From positions 620,001 to 684,000 of the forward strand of contig JAQSEB010000187.1 of the NCBI GenBank assembly GCA_030063045.1: a stretch of 64,000 bases of DNA, written 5' to 3'. Origin of the DNA: Pratylenchus scribneri (taxonomy: Eukaryota; Nematoda; Chromadorea; Rhabditida; Pratylenchidae). The notes under the pieces are model-generated. The model was not told the DNA's origin, made no database searches, and was given only the letters and a program-made list of their open reading frames with translations. The stretch's first letter is position 1; each line of letters begins with the position of its first letter. Position numbers and translations under genes: made by a program. Positions 47,001-59,000 of this stretch are shown piece by piece.

Positions 47001-50000
47001 GAGTTGACCGCCTTTTCCCTCCTTATTTACCGTAGAAGGCAAACAAATTAATGACAATTTTTGGGGGCAATGGGCATGACCAACCATCATTCCCTATTCC
47101 CTTACAATTTCCGCCAACTCCTTCCTTTCCATGACTAAACCAGCTTTTTCACAAATTCCCTCAAAATATTTGCTCACAAAACAGTGCCCCTTCCCTTGGC
47201 GATCATTGCCAATCGGCGCCGCATCTCCAGAAAATGACCAACATTGTCGGCGATTCTTCTTCTGATGCAGCCGCCACCGCATTTTTCTTCTCAACAATGC
47301 AAAATGCAAAGCAAGAACCATCAAATGGCGAAGAGGATGAAGGCCAATTATTGTTTGAACAATTCATTGGGAATGCCCATTTGAGCTGTGGAAAATGCCA
47401 TTGGTCAATGCCGGCCACCCTAATTGACGAAGCAATTGGTGAGGCAATTTTAAAATTAGATTTTATATTTAAGCCAAGTTTATATTTGGGTTCAAATTCC
47501 TGATTTAATGGAAAATTAACATTGTTTTTGATGATAAGAGAATTAGATTTATAATCATTTGTAGCCATGGTTTACAGTTTAATTTGGTCAAATGAAATGA
47601 ATTCATTTTATCTTGTTTTTTGATTTGTTTTAAAATTTTTAATTTAGCTAGATAGTAATTAAAATTTTAGTTGAAATCCTTGAATTTTAGTTCGAATTCC
47701 ATCATTTCGTACAAAATTAGCATTGAATTTGAATTAGGGTTAAATTCGATCATTTATTTTGTTACAAAAGTAAGAAATATATGAATAAATGAATGGACTT
47801 TCATTATGCCCCAATTTTGGCTATTTATTATATTTTCCCATTCAAAATATTCCCACACCCAAATCCACCAATTATGCCCTTCCAAAATCACAGCAGGGGG
47901 GATTAGCCCTCAGTCAGTCAGTCCACATTTCTCGGCTGTCAATCCAATTCATTCACTCATTCAATTCTCCCACTAAAATTCGCAGAGCATTCAACCAACG
48001 GTGTGCACAATGATGATGGTGGTGGTGACGGCAATTCGGATGGAACAGAAGGAGGCGATGGCGAGGAAGCAGCCGCTGGGAAAGGTCGGCAACACAATTT
48101 TTGGCTGTGGGGAAACCTTTTTCGGGACGAGGCCATTAATGGGCGCATTTGGAGCATTTTGGGAGGGGTGGTAACCTTCCTTTCCTTATCCATCATTTTT
48201 GCGGGCCAATATTGGGCGAAGGTGTTAGTCTGGGCCACAACTGTGAGGCGAGAAAAGGGCCGGAAATGGAGGGAAAAGGAGGCGAGAGACAATCTGCGCG
48301 ATAAACATTGAAAGGGGGATTGGCCCTAATGCGAGGGGAAAAGGCAGGCCGACAGGTCATTTTCTTTCCTTTTCTTTTGCATCCTTTCCGGCCAAAATTG
48401 CGCCTTTTTGTGATGATTTCGCCTCAATTCGTTTGGTTAGCATTAAATTTTTCCTCGCAAATATGATTCATCGATTTGCAAGGTACATTTTTTGTTTTTA
48501 TTAGAAAAGAAAGAAAATATAAAATGGATTCGTAATTAAGGCAAATGAATTAAAATATGATTAATAGGTAATGGCATAAATGCCTCAAATTCCTTTTGAT
48601 ACTTAATTTACCAACCAATTTTGTTGCCCTTCATTCCCCTTCTTTTCGCCTTTAATTCCCACCTCAAGACAAATCATTTAGAATATGATTAATTGCACAA
48701 ATGCCTTAAATTCCTTTAGAAATATGCTTCATTTAGCCAGTATTTAAATAGAATAATTCATCATTTTCGATTGAAAAAAATCAATGAAATTCAAACCGAA
48801 ATTAGCAATTTTTGCTAAAATTACCAAAAATAGGACAAAACGGAACGAAAAATTGACATATTTCAAAAAGCGAAATTCTGATTTTACGAAAATCCCGGTT
48901 TAAAACTGACTTTAAAACTACTTAAACCAACCATTTTGTCGCCTTTCCCTCCCCCCTCATTTCCCTCCCTTTCCTTCTTTTGCCTTCCCTTCGCCTACCG
49001 TACGTAGAGTAATTTGTGTGAATGAAAAGGTGGGAGGGGAGGGGGAGGGCCTGGGGGAATGTGTGATGAATGAATGGAGGAGGGAGGGGGGCAAATGATG
49101 AAAAGCTGACCACCACAGGCAGCAAAAGCAAGCAGCGAGGAAATTGAGGGAAATTGTCGGGAGTGGCGAAGCGAGGCTAACGGGAGAAAGGGGAGAGGGA
49201 AGGAAGGAATTAGCCCACAGAGCACCACCGAAGGCAGAGGTGGCCCCGGCCACCACAGTGCATGGCCATTGGCGCCATTAAGCCAAGAGAAACAGCCATG
49301 GGACCCTAGGAAAAAATGGACCAATTGGAGGAAAGGAGAGGTGAATATATGGTGAAGGCCATTGCACCCTAAAATCCTTCTCATTGTTTTGCCATCCATT
49401 TCCATTCTCGACCGCATACTTTCATTCATTTATTTCCTTCATTTTTCTCATTGTTTAGAATCCAATTTTTTCACAAGGTCAACAAGTCATTTTGTTGCTT
49501 TTTATTGGAAATGAGGCAAATATCATTGATGGAAATAAATGGAAATTTTTGCCAAACAGAATTATTAAAAAAAATCGTATAGGTATAAAATCCGATGAAA
49601 TTCATTTTATTCTTAATTAGAATTTCCAATTAAAAAAGGGGACAAATGAATTAATGCGCGAACCTTCTATCCATTGATGAATTCGCCACGCCACAATACC
49701 CTAAATTCGAGAATGTAAATAATATCTCTTTGGGAAACATTTTTAATTTGGCAAAAAAAAATTAAAAATGGCATGTGGAAAATAATCTTTTTTCAGGCAA
49801 TATAACTCGGTCATAACCAAGACCGAGCTCAAGGCTTACAATTAGGGTAATTTTGGATTAGTTTTAGGTTAGGGCTAGGTTTTCGGAATATAAAAAGGCT
49901 TTGCCAAATTAAAATTTTTTAGAAATTAAATAAATGGAATCTACTGGATCTATTCTTTCATTTTTGCTCCGGTCAATTAATTCCATTTCCCCAAAATTCG

Positions 50001-53000
50001 CCCAAATCAATGCACAAATAAACACCCACATAAATCCCCGCATATAATAATTATTATCGATGGTCCCCATTCAAGAGAGGCGAGAAAGGCCAATGAATAA
50101 ATTGAATGAATGAGAATTTGGGAGCATTATAAATTAATCCGTGGCCTGCCGTCACCTCCCAAATCTCCTCATCGCGACTTGTTGCCCTAATGCCCAATTT
50201 GGCCTCCATAATTAAGGAAGGGCAAATTTGGCAATTCCCCCATTCCCTTGTGCTGCTCTTGGCCTTTCCCATCTCCTCTTCAAATTGTGCCATATAATCC
50301 TATTATTATTCCCCATTCCCAAATTCATCAATTCATTATCGCCTCTGCCCAAATAAATAGCCCCAACCACAGCCTCTTCCCCATTATTCTCGCCCTTTCA
50401 CATTCCTTTTCCCCCAAATTTGGCCCCTCTTCAATTATGCAAATTCTTCCTTTATTTTACAAATTTGTTGATGTGCCTTGAATTAGGCCATCCCAGCGGG
50501 GAAGCAAATTATTATTATTGTGAATTGTTGATTGTGGGCGATTGAATTGGCGAGATGGATTATATTTTGCCAAATCAATTTATTTATTATTTTTTGTTGA
50601 TTAACCTTGCTTGATTCAGCCAAATTCCTCCTCTCCTTTTTTCTGTAATTTTTCTCGAATTGCCACTGACCAGTTGAAATTGCATGCTGATAAAAAAATG
50701 AACACACAAAACAGGAGGAATTAAGAAGGCGGAATTAATTATGTGAAACACAAAACAGGCGGAATTATTCTACGCGAAAACATAAAACAGACGCAATTAT
50801 TTTAGACGAAAACACAAAACAGGCGGAATTATTCTAAGAGAAAACACAAACAGGCGGAATTATTCTAAGCGAAAACAGGCGGAATTATTCTAAGCGAAAA
50901 CACAAAACAGGCGGAATTATTCTAAGCGAAAACACAAATAGGCGGAATTATTCTAAGATGAAACACAAAACAGGCGGAATTATTTAGATAAAACACAAAC
51001 AGGCGGAATTATTTAGGAGAAACACAAACAGGCGGAATTATTTACGAGAAACACAAACAGGCGGAATTATTTAGTAGAAACTCAAAACAATAAATATTGC
51101 CCATCTTTAAAAAGTAAATTTTTCTCTCCAATGCATAATTTTTCGGCATTGGTTAACATCAAAGGAATATCTAATTTACAGCTGCCTTCAAAAAAATTCT
51201 TCCCATCTTTTGCCTCATTCTCACCAGCTAATTCGTGCCTCGCTAATTCTATGGCCGATCATCCCAGACCATGGCGGCTTTTTTCCTCATTCTTTTATCT
51301 CAACAAATTTCCCTATTCCCATCGGGCCCCGTCCATTCAATTCATTCATTCATTTTGCACCATTAGCGAATGAATGAATGAATGGCGAGAATGGACGCAA
51401 AATTTGTATGCGAGAATATTCTCTGGGAAAGCAAAAAATGTTATTTTGATGGCCATAGCCCCATTTTCCACTTAACTCACATCAATCAGTGTCCTTGGCT
51501 CATTCCTTAGAATCAAGTGAAGCCAAAATTGTTGCAGCTAATGAGAATCGTTGAATGTTGTGGATTTTAGCTCTAAATTTGCTCGAAAGAAATATGTACT
51601 ATTATTTGTAGACCTTAAACCTGTAATAATCCTTCAGATGTCCTAAACTTGGTCTAAAGTCATGGCCACAAACTTGCCCAACATTCAATTATGGCCAAAA
51701 TTTTTGAAACCAAATGCATCATATTCTTTTTCTTCTAATTCTTTGCTTGTTTTTTTCCTTTTTTCCTCTATTAACATTTGGGCAAATTCTTTCTTATTAT
51801 TAGAATCATTCCAACATTCCTCAAGACATTTCACTTTCGCCATTGGACATTTTTCAAGAATAAAATAACAAATAAAAATAAACCCATCCCAATCATTCAT
51901 TCATTTCATCAGCCCATCCAAACAATTTTGCCTCATTTCCGAATTCCGAAAACAATTTAGGAAGGCGAGAAAAGTTTGGAATTTATTTGTGTCGAATATA
52001 AGGGACGGGGGTGATGAATTGGCATCAATTGAGGGGCGAATTAGGACCCGCAAATTCCAATCCGTCTCATCATCAAATAATAATCTAAATAATTTTAGCG
52101 GTGGGTGCGCCCAATTCCCAATCCCTTTGTGTATTTGTGGTGAATGGTGCCCCTCCCTCGGCTAGTCCATCCTCCATCCCCCCAGCGCCAATTACCGTCT
52201 CCCCCTCCAATTTTCCTCCTCCTCCCCCAAAGGCTCATTCTCATAATGAATAACCAAATCCTTTCCATTCACAATTTTCGCTGGCCGCCCAAAACTAATC
52301 AGATTATATTTAGCTGACTCAATCAAAAATTTTTGGAATATCGCACACAAATGAATGAATGAATTGAGGGAATGACGAAGCGGAATTGAGGCAGCCTTCT
52401 CTGTTGGCTGGCTTGGATGGCACCGGCTACCAAGGGCCATTATCCCATCCACCCCTTCCACTTTAAAAAAGGCTTTTCCTGGGAGGTGGGCGAATGTTGG
52501 CGCCTCGCTTCAATGCTTTCCGGGTGGGAAAAGGCGGATTCTGTTGGAGTCCGGATCCGCCATCCATATTTAGCCGTGCATAAATCCAATTTGATGGGAA
52601 TATTATTATTAATATTTTTGGGCGGCTGATTAGCATCAATTTCCCCACCCGAAATTCATTCCATCTTCCCCCAAAAAGGCAAATATTCGATCCCCTCATT
52701 TGGACGGCCAATCCCTTCACTCATTCTCATTTCTTCCCCCAAAAAGCATCCGCCTCTCTGCTTATTCCCCCTCCCCTATTTCCACCTTTCCCGAATCAAA
52801 AAATGGGCAAAAAGCCTGGGAATTGCCGCGGCCATCATTCCCCCTCAACCCCTTCGATTCCTTTCAACACAAATTTTTACGGCTGACCGCCAATTGAGGG
52901 AGGCGGCGATGAAATGGGCAAAAAGGCACCCCTTTTTGGGGCTATGATTTTTGCGGTTGGATACAAAATTGGAAAATGGAAATTGGCTAAATGCGAATGA

Positions 53001-56000
53001 ATTGTTTGCTACGGAATAATGAAAAATTAAAAAAAAAGTTTGGGGCTGTGTGGAATTAATCGGCGTCCCCAAAAATATTTTTCGCCGTCTTCCCTCATCC
53101 ATATAAGCCACCCCTTTTCACTCAATCCAATCTGTCCAAATTTATTCTACAGTAATTCCCACCATTGCCTCCCCCCTCCCTTCTTCATTCATTTGCCCCT
53201 TCATTTTCATTCCATCATTGGATTCATCCATCGTCACATTCATCGCCTTTAATGGGCTCGTTAATAGCAAAATTGGGGGCAATTTGGCGCGATTGCCTTG
53301 GGAATAGGGAAGGAATTGGGGCGCGAGAATGAATCAGAGCAAATGAATGATGGCGATTGGCTGGTTCAAAAAGTTTCTTTTTTTGAGCGCGAAAATGCCT
53401 TCCCAATTGATGATGAGGTAAGGATGCGCTTCAAACCTATATAATTCTTTTGCCATATCTCTACAAGGAAGCAACCAATTTTAAAAGGCGATATGCCATT
53501 TGTGAGAACTAAAAGCTCTCTAAAAAGTGGCCTTTCTAATTTTTTGAATACTTAAAATCTTTTACAAAAATAAGTGTCTTTTCCTCTCCAGTTAACAAAA
53601 TTCGGTTTTAATTACATTCAAACACATATAATATTTTTATTGAATTTATGAAAGTTAAAATAAGCCTAATTATAGAGGACACCTTGAACTTTCAAATGGC
53701 ATATTGCCTTTCCAAATTGATTATGTCCTCATTGAGCTATAATCAAAAATGAACTAGGGGCTCAAGACTTGTATTGAAATGTCCTCTATCATTTTTATAA
53801 GGCTTTATTCATTGTTGGAATAATTAATTTGTTAATTCTATTACATTCAATTTAATTTTAATCCACATTTCCTCTGAAGTGTCCACAAATTTTTTCATCC
53901 CCAGAGGCAAAATTCAAATGAGGCGCCCAATTTTTGCTGTTGGCGGTGGGCGCACAGCAATTTATTATCAGCCACCGATACGGTCGCCCAAATTAATTGC
54001 ATTTTTTTGGTTGGCAGCAGCAGTGGAAAAGGGGAAATAAGATTAATGGGCTTGGAGGCTACTGATCCAATTGAGAGAGGGCATTAAATGAAAATGAAAA
54101 TGAGACCACAAAAAATAGGAATAGAAGATGTTTAGGGCCAAAGAATGTTTAAAATTTGTTAGAAAGAAGATAAAATTTAAGGTGTAAATTGGATGAAATA
54201 CTTACAGTCTAATTAGATGAATCCGCCAAAAAGTTGAAAAGGGATAAAGTTTTGGTAAAATTTTATGCCATTTGTGAAGTGAGAATCTGGCATTGCCTCA
54301 CAATTTTGCAGTATTATAACCCCTTGTTCACAATGGCGCGTTTTGCCGCCGCGGCTAAACGCGCGCGTTTTACAAAAAATCGCGTAGTTGTTCACAATGG
54401 GCGCGATTTTTTAACTCGCTGGGCGGCAAAACGCGGCGCGTCTTCCAAAAAATCGCGTAGATGTTCACAATGGGCGCGATTTTTGAACTCGCTGGGCGGC
54501 AAAACGCGCCGCGTCTTCCAAAAAATCGCGTAGGTGTTCACAATGCGAGCTCGCCGAGCGTTTTGCCGCTTTGGTGTTCACAATGAAAATCGCGGAGCGT
54601 TTGTGGGAAAATGATGAATGAATGGTCCTTTTGAAGGTTCTTTCAATGAGAGAAATTAGAACCGATATTTCTAAAAATTATTTTTAAATTTTAAGAATTT
54701 AATAAAAATTAATTAACTCATTTCTGCTGGTACAGAAAAATTTCCTCTTTTCAATGATATAAGAATCTAATTTTATAAAGAGGATTAAACTATTTATGGA
54801 ATATATTAGGGTACGAGATAGAAATTTGAGGTTTTTTCCAGTCATATTATAGTTGATTCGACGTGCCCCAATCTGCTGATCACGAATCTGGTATTGGTTT
54901 CGCATAAAACAAAAAACTAAAAAAGTTATGGCCATTTAAATTTGGCAAAAATGTCTAAAAAATGTACTTGACTAAACTGGTCATAACTTTTCTATTTTTG
55001 AGTTTTATGCGAAATTGATGACAGATTCAGAATCCCCGCATCAAGGCGCATCGATTGATGTATAATTGACTTGATTTGGAATCATTGATTTTTCATCATG
55101 TCATAAATTTTTACATTTCAGCCTTTATATAATTTTTTCTTAATCCAAATAAATTAATTTTTATATCATTGAAAAGAGCAAAGTCTTTTACATAGGTTGG
55201 GATCGATTTGGAAATTTTATAAAATTGTTAAATATTTTTTAAATATTTTTAAAAATGTCAACTCTAGTTTTTTGGGAGAAAAAACGCGCCAGAAAATCAA
55301 ATTATTTGAACTGGTCGCGTTTTGCCGCCGCGGCTAAACGCGCCCAAAAAACGCGTCATTGTGAACAGATGGGCGATTTTTAAAATTTTGGCGCGTTTTG
55401 CCGCTTTGTCAAATCGCGTGGGTGTTCACAATGGACGCGATTTTTGTGGCGCGTTTTGCCGCTTTGTCAAATCGCGTGGGTGTTCACAATGGACGCGATT
55501 TTTGTGGCGCGTTTTGCCGCGGCGCGTTTTGCCGCTTTGTCAAATCGCGTGGGTGTTCACAATGGACGCGATTTTTGTGGCGCGTTTTGCCGCGGCGCGT
55601 TTTGCCGCTTTGTCAAATCGCGTGGGTGTTCACAATGGACGCGATTTTTTGTGGCGCGTTTTGCCGCGGCGCGTTTTGCCGCGGCGACAAAACGCGCCAT
55701 TGTGAACACCAAAGCGTTTAGCCGCGGCGGCAAAACGCGCCATTGTGAACAAGGGGTAAGTAAGTCTCTAAAAATAGTGTTTAATCTATTCAACTCTTCA
55801 AAGGTTTTTAGTCCTTAAATCTGTCTAAAATCCGGCAATTCTATTCCATAAATTAATATTAAAATCAAACATTTAATATTATGCCCTCAGGGCAGCTTCA
55901 TCCCCATCTAGGCTTAAATTCCATTTTGTAAGTTTCAAAATTGGTTTATTGAACGAAATTCCATCCATCTTTCCCAGATTGTTTGCCTCGGTCATTCCAA

Positions 56001-59000
56001 AATAATGTCGGACCCAATTAGCAGCTGCACATCTCATTTTTTGTGGCCATTGGGACAAATAATGAGCCGGCTGCGCTGATTTTTATCTTCCACCGGCCTT
56101 TTCCCCATCACACCTTCCATCCACGTCCCCTCTGCTGTATTCATTACCCCCATCCATCGATTGATTGGCCCATTGTGGTTTACATTTCCCCAGCACACAT
56201 TTTGCCAATTAGCCAATCTCCATCTCTCCCCCCTACTTCCCCATAAATTGGCCACAGATTCTATTCTCCCTTTCTTGATAATTAGGTCAAATGCAAAAGT
56301 TTGGTTCGCCGATTTTTTAATTGAAAAATGCTGGATCACCACATGAATCCTATAAAATGGCTCAATTAAATGTTACTTTTCGCAAAAATCTACCAATTAT
56401 TTTGACTATGAAATTGTCCAAAGTTGGTTTCGATTCTAGAAAATCGATGAAATTAAAACTAGAAACAATCGAAATTTGGGATTTTTACTTAACCGAAAGA
56501 GGAAAACGATATTTAAAAAAACCGAAAACTTGATTTTTACAAAAATCTCCGTTTAAAACTGACTTTTTTTACCACTCTAATTTTGAAAATTATGACCCTA
56601 ATTTTGACCAAAATGAAATTTTTTGCTGATTTTTTATAGCTTTAATTTTTTGTATAAACTTTATGCCCTTCAAAATAAACCTTCTTAGTTAGACCAAATG
56701 AAGTGTGCCCATTCAAATATTTTCATCCATCCAATTGCCAAATTCTCAGTGTTTCCCTCAAAAATTGGCCCCAGCCAATCTTTCCCATTCATTTCATCCA
56801 TCCATAGCCATAGCCAATGCGATCTCCCCAGGGAACAACCAAATAGGCAGAAGCAGCAGAATGAGCCAAAAAGTGCCAAGAAAATGGTTCTTTCCGCATT
56901 AATCTTAGCTGGGTGGCTGGCGCAAAATTAGTGTGGCTGGCAGCCGGCAGCCCACCCCAATTCCCTCGCCAAAAGTTGGACTGTTTTCTTCCACATATTC
57001 TCATTAATCAAGCCCTCCCCATCCAATTGAGGATTTTGACTTCAAAAAGCCAATATTTTGCCCTTTTGAGTGGTTCATTGAGAAAATTTTCAGACACTTT
57101 TATTTACTGAATTCTGCTATTTTACCCCATTCATTACCCTTCCGATTCTGAAGGGATGTTTCAGTACTGCGATTTCAATACCTGTTCAATTCTTTTGGCC
57201 ATATCTCAAGGAGGCTATAACCAATCTGAGAAGGCGATATACCATTTTATGGTCCAAAATGTCCTCTAAAAAGTGGCCTAAAATTTTTTATAAAATCTAC
57301 AGTTTCAAAAAAGTTATATGTCTTTGAGCTTAATAAACCCAAATTTTTTTATGTTTTTAAGAAATTATTTAAGGCCACTTTTTAACTGGAAGTCAAGGAC
57401 CTTTGAATGGCTTATTGCCTTCTATATTGGTTACTTCCTTGTTGAGATATGGCCTAAAGAAGTCTAGGGTATTGAAATGGCAATTCCTTCGCCCATTAAC
57501 CGATAAATTGCCAAATAAATTTATGCTAAAAATTGCCTATAGCGCAAAATGCCATCAAATATATTCCTATATGAATTAATATTTGAATCTCGAAAATAAA
57601 AAATGTTTTGGCAATGTTTGCCATTCTTCCCCAAATTTTTGATTAGCCAATCTTCTTCATTTTTGCTCCACCTGCTGCCTCCTCCAAATATCCCTCAATT
57701 CAATTCCTTGCGGAATGCCACATTCTCCTTCCGCATTTTGGCCCTTAATCCCGTCCATCTGTTGCCAATGTGCATTCATCCCCTTCTCCAATCAAAATGA
57801 GGCCCCAATTGGCGGCTCTTTGTCGGGGCCAAAATAACTTTTTCCTCCCTTTTTTCCTCAAATACCGCCGATTATGATGAGCCAATATATTCGCCCCTCC
57901 AATTTTTTGTCCCAAAATGCGCCCAATTGGCCTCCATCAATTCCCCCACTTTTTCCATCCATATTAATTCATTACAAATGGGATTTTTGTTTTTAAGGCA
58001 CCAATAATAGCAAAGAAGCAGCAGAACGGGCAATCGGCTGGCAGGAAATGGAGGAATTTTTGATTGGCAACGGCCAAGCACAAAAGAAGGCGAAAGGTCA
58101 AATTGGAAGCAAAGAGGCTGGGAAGAAGTCGAAGGCCGGCGGCAGCAAAAGTGGGGATCAAGTGAAAATTGCTGAAGGTAAAATTAATTTATTTTCCAAT
58201 AAGATTAAATAACAATTTGAATGTAAATTAAAGCAATATTAACATTTTTAATTAATTAATCCCTGATCATTTTAATTCCCTTTGATCAATTCACAGTAAA
58301 TTAGGCTGAATCCGAGATTTCATTTTTCTTTCCACCTATCTCCAATCCAATTCATTTCGCAAATATTTTCTCCTCCAAATCGAGTCCTCTTCATTTGTGG
58401 CCCAATTGGCCCATCTCCCCACAAATTTTTGAAGCAATTGGGAATGTGAAATTTGAGCCCGAAATTTGCTGTTTCGGACGGAATATATTGAAAGAAAATG
58501 AGGAAGATGAGTTAATTTGTGTGCTGATGAATGAGGCAAATTTGCCAAAGGGCCAATCGCAACAAAACATTTTGGAGGGAATTGGCAAAAAAAAATTCAA
58601 ACATTTATTTCTTTTCTAATTTTTACAAAAAAAAAAAACTTGGCCATATTTTGAATTGTCCACTTTGACAATAAATTGATTATCCGAAGGGGAAATTGTT
58701 TTAGTCAAAATTTGGTCCAAAATCGATTTAAAGGATAAAAGGGTAACAATCTAAGCGGTAAAATATTTTTGACAATTTCATTGTTTTGACCAAACTTTAG
58801 GCCAAAATTTCTGTCATCAAGTTATTTTAGGTATCCAAAAGGGTACCAAATTAAAGTGGCAAAATATTTTCATTGTTTCGCCATTCTCCATCCAAAGCAA
58901 TTTGCCTTTAAGAAATGAATTGCTGCCCCATTTTTGGGCGATCCATTTGAATGCCATTTCCTTCCCTCCAATTTATTTATTCTTTTATGTTTGTTCGAGT

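Larger units (their letters stand above)
48085..57997. other. zfh-2 intron 8, about 9.9 kb, repeat-laden
   Basis: No supported exon. It contains family D (48.8 and 56.4 kb), the 30-bp minisatellite (50.7 kb), family A (53.4 and 57.2 kb) and a GC-rich inverted-repeat element (54.3-55.8 kb). Purine/pyrimidine-rich patches near 48950-49250 and 52130-52900 give open frames on both strands that do not look coding. Confidence 0.6.

Noticed and set aside
48957..49429. Minus-strand frames of 99-144 codons
   Set aside because: Low-complexity Pro/Ser/Leu composition from a purine-rich strand inside zfh-2 intron 8; frames overlap each other.
55322..55818. Overlapping frames of 107-127 codons rich in Arg, Phe and Cys
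   Set aside because: They read through the 58/73-bp tandem units of the GC-rich element in several frames at once.
58395..58618. Acidic 74-codon frame ([24 protein letters not shown]) between zfh-2 exons 9 and 10
   Set aside because: It looks somewhat protein-like, but no acceptor gives the phase needed after exon 9, and exon 9 joins exon 10 perfectly without it.
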